From contig OZ005617.1 in the NCBI GenBank assembly GCA_963930655.1, positions 18,092,068 to 18,156,067 on the forward strand: a stretch of DNA of 64,000 nucleotides, read 5' to 3'. The position numbers were made by a program, and so were the translations under genes. Source of the DNA: Myrica gale. Taxonomy: Eukaryota; Streptophyta; Magnoliopsida; Fagales; Myricaceae. The notes below the pieces were generated by a model, which was given only the letters and a program-made list of their open reading frames with translations, made no database searches and was not told the origin of the DNA. Positions 31,218 to 50,862 of this stretch are shown here, piece after piece. Position 1 is the stretch's first letter. Each line of letters starts with the position of its first letter.

Positions 31218-33528
31218 CGTTGGATTTTCTAGATGAAAGTCATCACAATCATTCCAACATAAATATTCTTACAATTAAAGGTATTCGACAAGGGGATCCC
31301 CTTTCGCCATTTCTTTTTATAATTTATGCAGAAGTTCTTACCAAGTTGGTGTATAGAGCTGAAGAACATGGGCTTATACATGGCATACAAGTGACTAGGT
31401 ATGCCCCATCTATCTCTCACCTTATGTTTGTTGATGACCTATTGATATTCTGTCGAGATAATAGGCGTAAATCTATGGCTCTTAATGATATTTTGTTTAG
31501 ATACACTCAATGGTCGGGGCAGCTTGTTAATTTCTCAAAATCTTTTATATATTGCAGCCCCAACTCATCCAAAAATTCTGGCATCTTTTCAGAATATTTT
31601 GAAACTCAAAACGATGTCCTTAAGCAGCAAATATTTGGGCTTGCCCTTGTTTCTTGGTAAATCAAAAAAGACAGCCTTTGAAGATGTAAAAGAGAAGGTG
31701 ATGAGTAAAATGGCGGGGTGGAAGGCAAAAACCCTTTCTCAAGCAGGGCGAACCGCGTTGATCAAGGTAGTTGTATCAACTCTCCCTCAATATTGTATGT
31801 CAGTTTTTCTTTTACCTAAAGGATTGTGTCAAGCTATTGATAAAATCCTTAAGGACTTTTGGTGGGGATTTCCAGCTAATAAGGTGAGAAATTTTACACC
31901 TTGAGCTTGGGATCTTATATGCCTGCCAAAAGAACAAGGAGGATTGGATATTCATAAAACCTTTGAGGTTAACCAAGCTCTTGTGGCAAAATTAGCTTGG
32001 ATTATCATCACACAGCCCCATAAAGTATGGGTTCAATTACTGCACTCTAAATATCTTCGACATTCCACCTTTTTTAGGGTTGATTTGGCTCCTAGTAGTT
32101 CTTGGGTATGGAAGGACATTTTGTGTACTCGGGATATCATCAAAAAAGGCCTATGTATTTTACAAAAGAACGGTGAAGAAGTTAGCATTCGAAGTGATCA
32201 TTGGCTGCCACACCATCCATTCAAACGACCTTCTTGGAGGGAGGAGAATTCTGGTTTACAAATGGTAAGCTAACTTGGTGAATCCAACACTTATTTGGGA
32301 CCAAGCTCTCATACACAGACACTTTGATGTTTTTTTCAGCCAACATGATACTCCAAATGCCTACACCCAGTCCAGATGGTAATGACCAGTTGATATGGGC
32401 AGAGGCTACTCATGGGTGCTTTACTATCAAATCTGTTATAGGAATGATCCAGGGGAATCGTTGCCCCCCTCATATGCTGGATGAACAAAGGCTATGGAAG
32501 AAATTATGGCAGTTTGATATGCATGATCATATAAAATTATTGATGTGGAAGATAGCTTCTAATGCCCTGTCGTTGAGAGGAATATATGTTGATGCTATTG
32601 ATTTAAATATGGCTGAGTGGGCCTCTTGTCCTCTATGTTCAGCAGATATAGAAACTCCTATACATTTATTCTCTCAATGTGTAATTGCTCAATCGTTGTG
32701 GAGACAATGAAAGAGGCGTTTAGATATCACTAGTATCCCTCTGCAAACTATGAAAGATCTGGTGGCATATTTTATATTGGATACTCATCATAGTTTCCAG
32801 ACAAAAAAATGATTATAGAGTAGCTGTTATTATGCAGCAATTATTTTAGATACTCTATGGCAAGCCCGAAATGATGTAGTACACAATGGTGGCAAAGTGG
32901 ATTTACACAGACTCATAGGCTCTTCTCAGACTAGAATTATTGATCATCTGTTGGGCATGGAATAAAGTGGAGTCGGAGAAGCCAAAAAGCTGGAAAACTC
33001 CGGATATTGGTCGAGTGAAAGCGAATTCAGATGTGGCTATTCGGGTACAAGGGTCTGTTACAGCGCTGTCTTGTAGAGATAGTTCCAGTTCCCAGTGTTA
33101 TGCATACATGGAACACATTCAAGCTGTGGACCCATTGCTTGGAGAAGCACAAGCAGTTTTGACTGCTATGAAACAGGCCTCACAAAAGGGATAGTCTCAT
33201 GTGAATTTTGAATCTGATTGCTTATGCTCTGCAAACCCCCCCGCCCCGCCCCCCCCCCCCCCCCCCCCCCCCTCTGGAATATTGTGGAGCAAGTGGCAGT
33301 TATTGGAGTGTATTTAAGTGACCATCAGACTTGGTGTGTCTTGGATTCCTCGAGAGACTAAAAGGATGGAGCATCTTCTGGCAAAATGGGGGACAACTTC
33401 TTCTATTTTGAGTTTCATCCCATTAGATAGGATTCATTTTTATATAAGTCATTGTCATCTGTTGTGAACTTGCTGTATTGGCTGGTTCTCCTCGGTTTCG
33501 AATGAAACGTGAATTAGAAGAAAAAAAA
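31218..33528 (+). mobile_element. 5'-truncated, decayed L1-type LINE
   Basis: Plus-strand remains of ORF2 in order: the reverse transcriptase (GIRQGDPLSPFLF, MFVDDLLIFCRDN), the post-RT region (AGWKAKTLSQAGRTALIKVV), a zf-RVT block (CPLCSADIETPIHLFSQC) and RNase H fragments (SWKTPDIGRVKANSDVA). The RT motif is FVDD instead of the usual YADD. Frameshifts lie near 31600 and 33000, with stops at about 31903 and 32270. A 20-plus-base C tract at 33240-33272 interrupts the RNase H part. An A-rich tail is at about 33520. No endonuclease or ORF1 is present. No clear target duplication was found. Confidence 0.85.
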
Positions 33529-34626
33529 TATATAATAATCACACAGGGCAACCTTACAAGATGAACTTAAATGAGTAGGGGTAATATCTATATGACTATT
33601 CTCTCTAAGTTTCAATATATTCCCTAAAATCCATAGTCGTACGGTGTAAATGCAGTATATTAACAGCGAACTCGAATAAAGTTTTGTACACGCCAATGTG
33701 GCAAAACGATCGAAACCAGTCGAAACAAAAAAAAAAACTTGGCAGATTTATTTCCCACTCCGAAGAACCAGGTGAACAACTTGAACCACAATTATAACTC
33801 ATGGAATTATGTTGGAGCAAAACTTGATACAGCGGAATCCAGAACAGGAATCAACATGCAGAAAGGATCCACTCTTCAATAAAATAAGAAATTGAAAGAA
33901 TGTTTGGTATTGATTACAAAGACACCACTCAGATTAACAATGTCCAAGTATGCAAGAAAATTTCGCTTAAGGCATCCCTCTCCTACGTTGGAAGCACTAA
34001 CTAGGATACAGAAAGAATGTTATTACCAAGGTCATAGCTTCCCTGATATTTAAATATGAGCCAAGGAAATTAAGAGTTCACCAACATTCAAAGCATAGAT
34101 GAAACTAAATGTGCTAGGGAGATCACCAAACTAGGGAAACAATAAAATGGATAAGTATTTTTATGACTGATGGTTCTCTGGATGCTGCACGAGACTCGGG
34201 TTCAGACTATACGCAAATCCAAAGCTGTTGCATGTACTCTTTAATTATGCTTGTTTGCAACTTCTCCGGACTCTTGTCCTTTGTTTTAATCCAAACCAGG
34301 ATCCAAGTTAATAGAGAAAGTGCACTAATACTGGTGACTCCATCAATCTGTAAATTTTGAAAATTACAGTTAGCTTAAGATTTTTAAGGAATACATACAT
34401 AATTACGAAAATTATAGGCTCGGAAAGAAGGGATTCTTAATACGAGTTTGGAAGATATGGACTGCAATCAAGCCCAACTCATCACCCCCCCCCCCAAAAA
34501 AAAAGGGCCCCCCTTGATCGTATGCTTAGGTCTTTAGTGACGAACTCAACCAAAGAACTAAGAAAGAGAGAGAAAATGTAATCAAGAAGACTTTGTCAGA
34601 ATCACTAACCTTTCAATTTATACTCG
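33529..34626. other. 3' flank of isochorismate synthase gene
   Basis: Probable minus-strand 3' untranslated region next to 34627. A C13/A9 homopolymer pair lies at about 34486-34504. Nothing else recognised. Confidence 0.45.
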
Positions 34627-40694
<6,068 letters not shown>

Positions 40695-40755
40695 GGGCAC
40701 AGAGAGGAGAGAAACAGGAAGAGAGACCTTTGGGGCTACTGTCCTGTAGGTGATG

Positions 40756-40765
40756 ATATATATAA
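40756..40765 (-). promoter_or_regulatory. TATA box of isochorismate synthase gene
   Basis: TTATATATAT on the minus strand, about 60 bases upstream of the ATG at 40694. This predicts a leader of about 30 bases. Confidence 0.6.
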
Positions 40766-40817
40766 TCTGATAAGGCTATATCTTTCACTGGGAGAGAGGA
40801 TTAGTCTGGACGACAAT

Positions 40818-40837
40818 TGACGTCTCACGAAAGTCAA
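40818..40837. promoter_or_regulatory. W-box and TGACG-type motifs upstream of ICS
   Basis: TTGACT on the minus strand (40832-40837) fits the WRKY W-box, and TGACGTC at 40818-40824 contains a TGA-factor core. They lie about 50-75 bases upstream of the TATA box. WRKY and TGA factors act in salicylic acid signalling, so the pair is a reasonable candidate control site; function is inferred. Confidence 0.4.
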
Positions 40838-41468
40838 TTGGCTGTTGCTGTAACACGTGACAGCTATCCAATACTCCGCGGTGTAGAAATGTAATCTTCT
40901 AGTGAAATACACCGCAGCAGCCAGCAGGGGCAGGAAAGATACAACCGGTGTCCGAAGTCGTTTCTCAAGCATTTGTGTTCGGTAGAATTCTCTGTAATTT
41001 TTAACCGAATTACATCATACAAATTAAAAAGAGAGACACAATAAATAAACTTTGTATAAACCATTCCATCCAAAATAATATAAGTCTCTCTCTTTTCAAA
41101 TTGAATAATATAATTAAAATTGAAAATTGCAGAAAATCCTATCTCACTTAATCATACTCCATGGTCCAAATGCTATTTGCTCAAAATATACTTGCAGAGG
41201 ACAAGCAATCGACAAAAAAATGATTTTACAAGCATATTTTTCATCATGTTATTCCAACAATTATTATCATCACAACAACACAGCGTGAAATGCAAACAAC
41301 TGCATTCACAAGATTGAGGGGGGTAAGAAAGCTATTCGACACCACATAATTACAAGGACAGACCCACCCTTTTCGCATCCTCTGCGATAAGAAGATCCAT
41401 CCCCCTGTTAAAGGGGAAAAAATTATGATGATTCATCAAGACTTAAAAGGGAAGGATCCTTAAGTTCG

Positions 41469-44400
41469 CTATTCCTCCTCCAGATCTAGTCTACCTATTC
41501 TCTGTCGTCTCCTGTCAAAAACTACTTTAAAGGATTCGTGCTCGGCACGTAGTCGCTCTTGGAATACGCTTTGCCTCTTTGACTCACTGGCATCACGGGT
41601 TGATGCTGGGATTTCCTCTTCAGGTAATGGGTTGGACTTCTGAAAGTGATGAAAGCAAAGCAAATATAGTGAATAGTGAGGGCACTAAGTCGGATCTATG
41701 GGGTTTTATTTAAAATTGAGGAAATGAATAATAGTACAAATACCAAACACAAGAACAGCAAAAAAAAAACATCATACTTGACCAGCTAGAAAAGATAAAC
41801 TATTGAAACAAAGATGAGAAACAAACTATCTTAGAAAATGATTTCTTCATGACAGAACATGGTATAAAGTACTCTTAAAAATCCAAAACTAACTGGATAA
41901 CTGACCAGGTTGTATCCAGCGCCAGGTCCAATCACTAAAGACAATACATTTGCTTTCTTTGCTGCATGTATTGAAAATCCAGTGCTGCCAACCTGAAGAA
42001 AGGAAAGAGGCAACAAAAAGCCTTTAAACACAACAGAATTCAGAAATATACACGAGCATGGCATTATATTTTGCAGACATAATTCTATCATCTCATGTAT
42101 ACTACATATGCATTATATCGTCAGTATCCTTGCTTCGGACATGAACCAGATCCAGGAAAACACTATTTGGTGGGCAATCTTAGCAAATTCAATCCTGAAG
42201 TAGGACAATATCCCAACTAATTGTTAAAACCTATAAAGCTTATTAACCTACAATAATCTGCAACTGCCTTATGAGAGCCTAATTTTTGTTAAATACAATA
42301 CCAGAAATTTCACTATTTCTCAATTCACTCATACCTAAAAATTTGCACTAAATAGGAACTTATGGATGTTGAAATTTGTGAGAACCATCTAAAGTGTGAT
42401 CAACAGAAATAGATTCACCCACGCATAAATAAGAAGAAATAATCGTATGGACCACACAAAAAGTACCTGGTCAGCCCAACGTACAGATTTTGCTTCTTTG
42501 GCATATGCTTGAATCAACCCGGAAAGAGCATATAAATTACCCCTCACACCTTCAGTTCTTTCGGTCAGATCTCCATCTATATCAGCTGACCATTTACTCC
42601 TACCTATTTCTTTCACTTCTTCCCTTGGATGGTCTCCTTCAGAATCCCATCTATTCCCATCCTTCGAAGAATCTACATCTTAAAATAAAAGTCATCGTCT
42701 TCACATAAAAATAGTTCAATACACTCTTAACAAAGAGGAAAAGTTTTTTCCATAAGGGAATTAAGTACTTATTCAGATAAACAAGAAATCACTTGCCCAG
42801 GGGAGATTCTCACAGATATAACATAACTACAAGGAATTCGACGTTGTAATGGAGTAATAATTATTTCCAGCAATTAAAAAGTAAAACCTCACCAGAATTT
42901 CTTCTGGGGGACTAAGTAATAAAAAACTAATGAAGCGCCCACAAGACACAAGCAGATTTTGCAGAAAAAAAACATCAAGTTATTTTGGGGGTGAAACAGC
43001 CCCCTGATCCACCCTGCCAGATAACCGAACAAGGACCAATTTTAAAAGCTTTACATTTCAGTCAACCAGGACAGTCACAAACTCCTTCCCAAGTCTCAAA
43101 CAAACAACGTATTTGCTCCATACAAGCATCTATGATTTGGGATTCAGTCTTTAGCTTCTAGTACTATCATACGGAAATTAGGCAATAAAACAGACCCTAC
43201 ATTTAACTGACAGGAGATAATTATTTTTCAAGGAGTGACATAATGATTACTCTTTCCTCCCCACTCCCCAACCCCACGCAAAAAAAAATAGAAAGAAAGA
43301 AAAATTAGTTACTGATCATCCAGGTCCATAGTCCTTGGTTTCTTCTTCTGTTCACAGGTGGTCTAATCAGTAACTACTAACGAAAACTTTCAGAGAAAAC
43401 CAGTTGAGAGAAACAAATTTGAAATATTCTAAAGAGTACATCATTTATCCAACTCAAAGAACCCACAAAAGCAACTCAGCGATAACCCAAGCTAAAAGAT
43501 CACAAACGGTAAACAAAACACACAAAAAGAAGAGAAGAAAATAAAAATTGTGCTAACACGGAATAGTCATAGTTGTAAAACATTGATCGTAAGTATTTCA
43601 AGTGTACAGCAAAGAAAGACATGTAAGAGAAACAACTGTACCGGTTAAAAGCATAGAAAATTGAGGCAGTTCCACCATGGCAGACATACAAATAGAGATA
43701 TAAAGAAATCACCACTATTAGAAGTAGGAAAAGCCAGGAGTTGATATATACCATCAGGTGCATCTTCTCTTACAGGAGGTGCTGCAATATTCTCAGGCTT
43801 TCTTTCTGTCAGCTCAGACAAATTTTCATCACAATCTCCATCTTCCATGTCCATTTCTACCTGGCAGATATTGTATGTTAAATGAAATTAGACCAAACAA
43901 AGATAACACTGTCTCTAAAATTGAATTAGGTAAAAAGAACTGGGATTAATTCATACAACAATCTATACACATACACATATGAACTGACAACCACAATGAA
44001 AATCTTATCAAGTACACCTTTTCATTTAGATAGCAATAACAGGAACATGTTAGTATTCAAGCATATCAAACCAAATCATATAAAAATAACTTTCTATTCT
44101 GATGGAAATAGATATTTTTCATTTCTGAGTAAGATGAAAAGTTGAGAAGTAACATTCCGCTACCTCTTGAATTCCACTCTCTTTCAGGTCATCCCCATGG
44201 AATAATGACTGTTAAGCCAACAAAAATACACAGCATCAAAACCCAAGCTATGAGATCAATATCACTTTGGGGGGGGGGGGGGGAGGGACCTCATTTTGCA
44301 CCCGTGAACTATGAGATCAATATCACTTTGGGGGTCCGAACTACCAAATTCTCACATTCAGCTCACGAACTATCAAAATTCATCAATGCGCGCCCACAAA

Positions 44401-47400
44401 TAAGATCCGACCTTCAAAATCGTGCCACACGGCCCATTTATAACACGTGGAACAATTTTGACGGTCAGATCTTATTTGCAGGCAGGCTCACATTGATGAA
44501 TTTTGATAGTTCGGAAGCTGAATGTGACGAATTTGGTAGTTCGGACCCCAAAAGTGACATTGACCCTATAGTTGAGGGGCGCAAAGTTAGTTTTTTCAAA
44601 TTAGATAATCTATTTAAGACTGCTGCTTTGCCTTGAATGTCCAACATAGTACCCCAAACCAAAACTGAGACCATAATTACAACAAACCTTGACATCTAGT
44701 TGCAAGTACAAACATGGAGCTTCCTCCCATTGCCTGGCCATCTTTTCGATATTATCTTTAGTAAAACCATGTACATTCCTAGCTGCACAGCCCTAGAAAT
44801 CCACAAAAACATGAAGTTGTACCTCATTGGAAGATATATAATTCTTCAAATCTATACAGGTTGTAACTCCTTTTTTGCAAAGATGTCTAATGACGTCGTG
44901 AGGGAAACACATGGTCAGAAATATCCTACTAGTCCCTTATACTGCAAGAGTGTAAAAAACTAATAAACAAACTTAACATCCCGTACACCCCCCCCATCAG
45001 AAGTATACTATTTTTTTAACCAAAAGACTTGAATGTCAAGAATTATGAACTGGATTCTCACATTGAAGACAAAAGCAAAGAGCATTGCATTGCTTAGTAC
45101 ACACCAAAAAGAGCGTGAACTAAACTGGAAATGTACAGTCGTAGTCAGTCATGCAAAACATATAAACTTACCACAGGGTCCTTATACGTAGCTTCTAATA
45201 TATAAACTTCATAACCGGAACTCTGAAAAAAAAAAGAACAATGAGGAAGCTAACTAGAAAAAAAAAACACAGCAGTGGGATTCTAACTAGAAGACAAAAG
45301 AACTTTGATTCCAGATGGAAACATTTGAATAAAATATGCTCATATTTGGTGCCTGAATAAATCAGCTTCCTTAGAATAGAGAAGAGTTGAAATGATCAAA
45401 AGATGCCTCGAGTATTCACCATGTCGCAGCATCTTCATCTTATCACTCAGCAAAAACACAAAATGCTAGGCCAGAAGAATTCAAGGTAGCTGCTTGCACT
45501 GAATAGCAGTAAAATACATGCAAGAAACATCCTTTTACAAGATAACCCAACTCAATTTTCTGACACAGTGGCTAAAATAGTCAAAATGAGAGTTTGTAAA
45601 GTTTCAGTAATTATAACTACCAACTTTTCCTATCTTTGGCATGCTGAAAAGCAGGATTTGACTACGGGGAACAAGTTTAAGAGAGAGGGAAAGAAGAGGG
45701 GGAGGGGAGGGGGGGGATGCCAAAGGGCAGCTTAAACATCCCAAAATGCCAGAACAAATTCACACACTGCCAAACACAATTACAAACATCAATAATTGTG
45801 TTAATTACACCAGCACGATCAACAGTCTGCAACAATACAATATAAAGTTCATTTTCATTTTTGCTTCACATTCTATTATCTGTAATTGTAACATCTAGAA
45901 GCCCACAATGTCAACCAGTTACTGTGCGCTTAAAATAGATCAGATGCAAATTTTGACAGTCTGAACAAACCAAAGGCTCTCGTTTCATTTGTCCACAAGA
46001 TCCAAACAAAGTCACCGATTTAACAAAACAGCAATTCGTAAACCAGAAAATAGACACCCACAAAGAATAAAACTGAAGAACTTTGCCAGGAAACTGGAGC
46101 ATTGAACAATACCGCATTGATATCATTAACTTTAACACAAGCTAACAACAAGAAACCCAAATCTTCTCCTTAAAACAACATACAGCAGCCGAAATCCAGG
46201 AAGTGGGCCATCAGTGTTTTATATATCCAACAGTTAAATCAGACCAGCTAAACATTATGCTACCATCCATGCTACATTGGGTGTATTTGAAATTATTTGA
46301 GTCGTCATGTCAGAACACATCGGAGAGCTTCTTAGAAAGAGAATTGAGGATATACCTTTGCAATTGCCCAAAACTGAGCAAAATCAGCTACCCGCAGATT
46401 GCGGTCATCCACTAAGACGAGGCACACATACCACCAACAAAAGGGTCAATATCCGAAGAAAACTGCATCTGTTGTTAGTGAAAATGAAAGCAGTGCATGG
46501 GCACTGCATCACCACTTTATCTATAAGAACACTAGATCATTGAGCTTATTGAACGCCGTAACAAGCCAGCATAACCGGAAGAACCTTTGACACCTTTAAT
46601 TGCTTTATCTAGTATTTATGCCTAATGTTTGAAAATACTTCTCAAGAAAATAAATGACGACGTCAGTTTCTTGAACTGAGCAATAATTCAGGCATAATTA
46701 TATCACTGTAATCTAAAGGACTGGAAAGCCTAGGATTTTGGTGCTATCACCAGCATCAGAAGCGTGCAATTGAATATGCCTAATAGGCACAACCTTGATG
46801 CGATTATACCAGAGGACATCATGTCACAAACTTAGCACAGGTTTCAAACAGAAAATACATGTGATCCCATCTTAAAAATTCCCCATAAAGCAAGTAACCT
46901 TAGAAATAGCCAGTATATACAGAAGGAAATATGATAAATACTTCAAGCAAAAACGAAAATTTATCCGTTCCAATTAATCAAGATTTTGGAATAGAAAAGG
47001 CATACCGATGATAAAGGTGAAAACCCCCTCCTCAAGGGTCTTCTTAAATGCTTTCAACATGCTTGACCTATAGGCCTGTCATAAAGAAATATAGCATGAG
47101 ATACCACGAAAACTAAGACAACCATACACATCTTTATATGCACAAGAGAATGCACAATACATGTGAAAGCAAGCGCCCCATACATATTACAGATCAAATA
47201 GATCAATCTACAAGTGAAACTCTCAATGGCATAAGGATGGCAATATAATAGGTAACATTATACCCAATTAATTATGGTAACAATATTAAACGAAAGCCAC
47301 TGCCACATTCCAGTTCAACACTGCAAGCATGTGACAAAAGACAACAATGCAATAATTTCATTTTGGCATCCAAGAAACCTAAATTTCCATTCATGAAAAA

Positions 47401-50211
47401 CTCTGTAATATATTGATACCTATCTAATATTTTGAACAAAGATTAGTGACATTAGGATATAAAATAATCATATATTCTTCGTCATGCACTTCTAAACATA
47501 GTATGACCAATATATGATTTGTTTCAGCAACTAGACATCCAGTACCTAATCTAAAGCCCGCATTCATCACAGGAAGAGTGAAAAACAAAATATGATAGCT
47601 ATAAAAAAAATAAGAGCACAAAATCATCACATAAAAGAGAGAGAGAGGAAATCAAGTATTTGTTCCTTGGATGTGACAAATCAAACCAAAATATAGATTA
47701 CCACACGTTAAACCAAGTTACAGTGCCAAGACACCATTGAAAGACTAAGTATCTTCTGTTTCAACAAACCTACACCAACATCCGCTACAAAAATAACTGA
47801 AATGACAACACTATGCAAGCACTGAAATGCCAACACCGTGCAAGCAATAAGTTGTATTTGTTCACATAAATTTTCATGTTGCAAGGAAATAAAATGCATT
47901 ACCTCCTCCATTTCGGGTTCATAACAGTACTCCATCACCTTCTTTGTTATTGGTTTCTTGCCTCTGACTGAAATCGAAGATTTTGCAATGTCACCTTCCT
48001 CAACCTTTAGGGCAGAAGGCGGGAGGAGATAATTTAAAATCACGACCAGTATTCAGTGTAAACCATCAATCACAAAAGGCCAACAAACCTTTTCAACCTC
48101 GGTCATGAAATAATCATCAATAGAATGAATACGTGGAGCATGACCAGCATTTTCAACCTCAAGGTCGCGTAACATCTTTGCTAAGTAGCTCTTTCCACTA
48201 CCTGAAAGTATAAAACATATGATAAGTCATCCATAGGATGGTCATAAACACGAAGACTTAGTGGAGTGCCAACGGAGATGAATTTTCCAACACCTACGTA
48301 TGAACAATCAGTCCTATTAACTGCTGTGTTATAGAAAGGACTTAAGTTACATAATTCAGCCAAAATGTCTTTGCAGATCAAGCACCAGTATTTTATAGAA
48401 TCACATACTACATAAATCAGTGTTAACTCCCAGAAGCATAGGCATATCATTTCCCAAACTCTACAGAAGAAAAAAAACTAGCAAAAGGACGAATAGAAGT
48501 GCAAAATCAAGATAAGATACCTGGAAGCCCTCGAAGGATTATCACAATGTGATCCGGGCGAGTAGCTCGGTGCGGCGGCTTAAATAAGTGGGAAGCATCA
48601 ACAACTTTTGGCTTATCCGTAGATAACTTCTTTAGAGAAAAAGGCTTTCCATCCCCCATAGCCTAATTATACAACAATAGTGCATTGCTTGAGATTCATT
48701 AGAAGTACAGATACAAATCATTTAACAGGGTAACTTACCTCTGAAAGAAAGCCAGTGGAAGCATAGGGCATGGTCAAGGAGTGGGCCTCAGGGATGGGTG
48801 GATATGACGAAGGCACCTTGGACAATGAACCAACAGGAACAGGAAACAGAGAAGCAGTTGTTTTAGGTGGTGAAACGTAGGTTATCAACTCTGAAGAAGG
48901 GCGCAATGCTGGGTAAGTTGGGGGAGGTGGAGGTGGAGGTGGAGGTGGAGGTGGAGAAGCAGGCACAGGAGGCTTCCTGTTATAAAACCGAGAAGCCTCC
49001 ATTTGACCTGTATTTTCCAAAGGCATGCTGCCACCAGAAGCCGATTGGAAATACCCTCCATGTTCATTAAAATTTGGAGCACCATGTTGGGTTACTCCAG
49101 ACATACTCTGATACCAGATCGGACCCTGCTTGCCATCTCGTGATGGAAAACTGACTTCAAGTGGTTGTCCCGCATCACTTGGAAGGCCAGATGAATGGAA
49201 ATCATGTCTTAAATCAACAGAATATTGGATTCCATATGGCTGTTGCAGCTGACTGTTAGAATCACGATTGTCCTTTGGGACACTATCTCTTTGCTCAGGG
49301 TGTGGAAACCTTGTCCCTTGCCAATTAGTCGTATGAGAATACGGCGGTTCATTTGCTGGCATGGAATCGCTACTCTGCCACTGTCGAGGATTGTGAGTAT
49401 TAAGATAATTGTCAGCAGGAACTTCAGAAACTGGGTAAGGCAGGTGCGTCTGATCCACATTTTTAATCCCATAGGTCTGAAAAGAATGCAACGAACTTTC
49501 ATCCCAACCATGTCTAGAATGTGATAATTCTGCATTATGAAACCCATTCCTACTACTCTGCCTATTCGGTTGCCCTCTTCTATCACCGGAACCAAATCTC
49601 GGATCATAAAATTCCATATTCCTGGGACCTATTGGTCCCAACTCACTCATACTTTCCCGATAACCATCAAATTTCCCGAACTCCCCAACACCAGGTCTAC
49701 CATAATTCCCATCAAAAGCTGAACTTTCCTGAACATCTCCATTCATTCCGCAGTTCATTCCTGGCATCGTACCGGCAACACCTTCAGGCGGCAATCCACC
49801 CAACACACTACCGTGCTCGCGAATCAGCTTTAATCTCCGCTCATCCTCCAAGGACATCCTTACACGGTTCTGATTACTTTGGATATCATCGATCCTGGGC
49901 TTCTTAGGGTTCCTATCACTCTCGTTTACAAAACCATTACTATAAGACTCTGATTGAAATTTCCCGTACGGGTCTCCACTATCCAAGCTAGGGTTTCTAC
50001 TCCAGGGCCTCGGATCTCCGAACCCATCCGTGAACGGTAAGGGCTGACCCGTGGGCCCACGGTACGGGTCGAACGGAAATCTAGGGCTTTGATAGAAGGA
50101 AGGGTGCGGAGGGCAGAAGGGGAAGTGCGAAGCTGAGCAGGTGGGGCAGATGTTACCTGGGAGTGGCCTGGGACGCCATTGTTGCTGGTGATGATGGTGA
50201 TGATGGTCCAT
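41469..50211 (-). CDS. YLPM1/ZAP3-like nuclear protein with P-loop domain
   Basis: Thirteen exons: 50211-48739, 48662-48521, 48201-48089, 48004-47903, 47075-47006, 46411-46356, 45222-45172, 44792-44688, 44208-44164, 43860-43752, 42678-42467, 41992-41906 and 41639-41469. They total 2736 bases, 911 residues, with all phases consistent. The first 491 residues are disordered: a His-rich start, Pro/Gly/Arg/Ser-rich sequence and a polyproline run (about 12 P) near 440. A P-loop kinase-like domain follows, with Walker A RGLPGSGKS, IHSIDDYF, FTFIIVDDRNLRVADF (Walker B-like), YEVYILEATYKDP and CAARNVHG. The C-terminus is basic and acidic. This is the layout of human YLPM1 (ZAP3) and its plant counterparts, nuclear proteins linked to RNA and phosphatase 1; plant function is not established. 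The start is the ATG before the His run. Confidence 0.92.
44292..44590. mobile_element. foldback MITE in a YLPM1-like intron
   Basis: Arms of about 100 bp (44292-44393 and 44482-44590) are inverted copies sharing GGTCCGAACTACCAAATTC and GAACTATCAAAATTCATCAA. There is no coding. It lies in the intron between exons 44792-44688 and 44208-44164, so it is spliced out. Just outside the left arm, TATGAGATCAATATCACTTT is duplicated around a G15-type run (44250-44330). Confidence 0.75.
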
Positions 50212-50693
50212 TCCGAAGCTTGTTCTGGCCAATCCGCAAAAGCCTTAGAGAAGACGAAGATTCTGGACGAAATCACAGTTCGGCATTTTAGGTGATTAGG
50301 GTTTCATATAAGAGTCCAGATCAGTATCAGTGGCACGGCCATGTAGCCATGTAGGACAATAACTGGTCAAACATGAAAACTCTACCCAAAATAAGCACCT
50401 CCGTCAATTTATCGTCAAATCCGTTAACGCCTACCGCTGACTTGACTTTAAAATCCACTCATTATGCGACACTTGTCCACGTCAATTTATTTTCAAACAA
50501 AAACAAAAAATCACTTGTGAGGTAGTTGACTCACGACCTTCTTCTCCGGTTTCTCTATAGTTGGGCTTCTTCCTCCATGCGCAAGTCTGCTGCTCATTTC
50601 TTTGCTTGCTTTTTGTAAAATTATAGACAATCAAAACCCTTCAACGCTAGCTCTCCTGAAGTCGTTGTTGGTCGAGATCAGAAGCGGTAGAAA

Positions 50694-50862
50694 ATGAAGG
50701 TGATAGAGAAGATCCGGGTGGGGCTAGCGGAGGAAGGGAATGTGGTGTTCTCATTCGAGTTCTTCCCGCCCAAGACGGAGGACGGGGTGGACAACCTCTT
50801 CAAGCGGATGGACCGTATGGTGGCTCACAGCCCCGCATTCTGCGACATCACCTAGGGCGCCG
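50694..50862 (+). pseudogene. captured 5' fragment of methylenetetrahydrofolate reductase
   Basis: ATG at 50694 gives [37 protein letters not shown] and [15 protein letters not shown], then TAG. This is the start of plant MTHFR (family: [25 protein letters not shown]), which reduces methylene-tetrahydrofolate for methionine synthesis. The conserved Trp after DIT (TGG) is TAG here, and similarity ends a few codons later. The remaining 90 percent of the enzyme is absent. A second, shorter copy of the start lies inverted at about 51972-52020. Confidence 0.88.

Noticed and set aside
31218-33528. Same insertion event as the L1 at 22193-27624
   Set aside because: Opposite orientation, different sequence (FVDD against YADD) and much more decay.
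44142-44636. 164-codon plus-strand frame
   Set aside because: Reads through the foldback MITE and a coding exon of YLPM1 in antisense; it is an artefact of the inverted repeat.
48867-49070. Val/Glu repeat frame antisense to YLPM1
   Set aside because: It is the reverse strand of the polyproline codon run.
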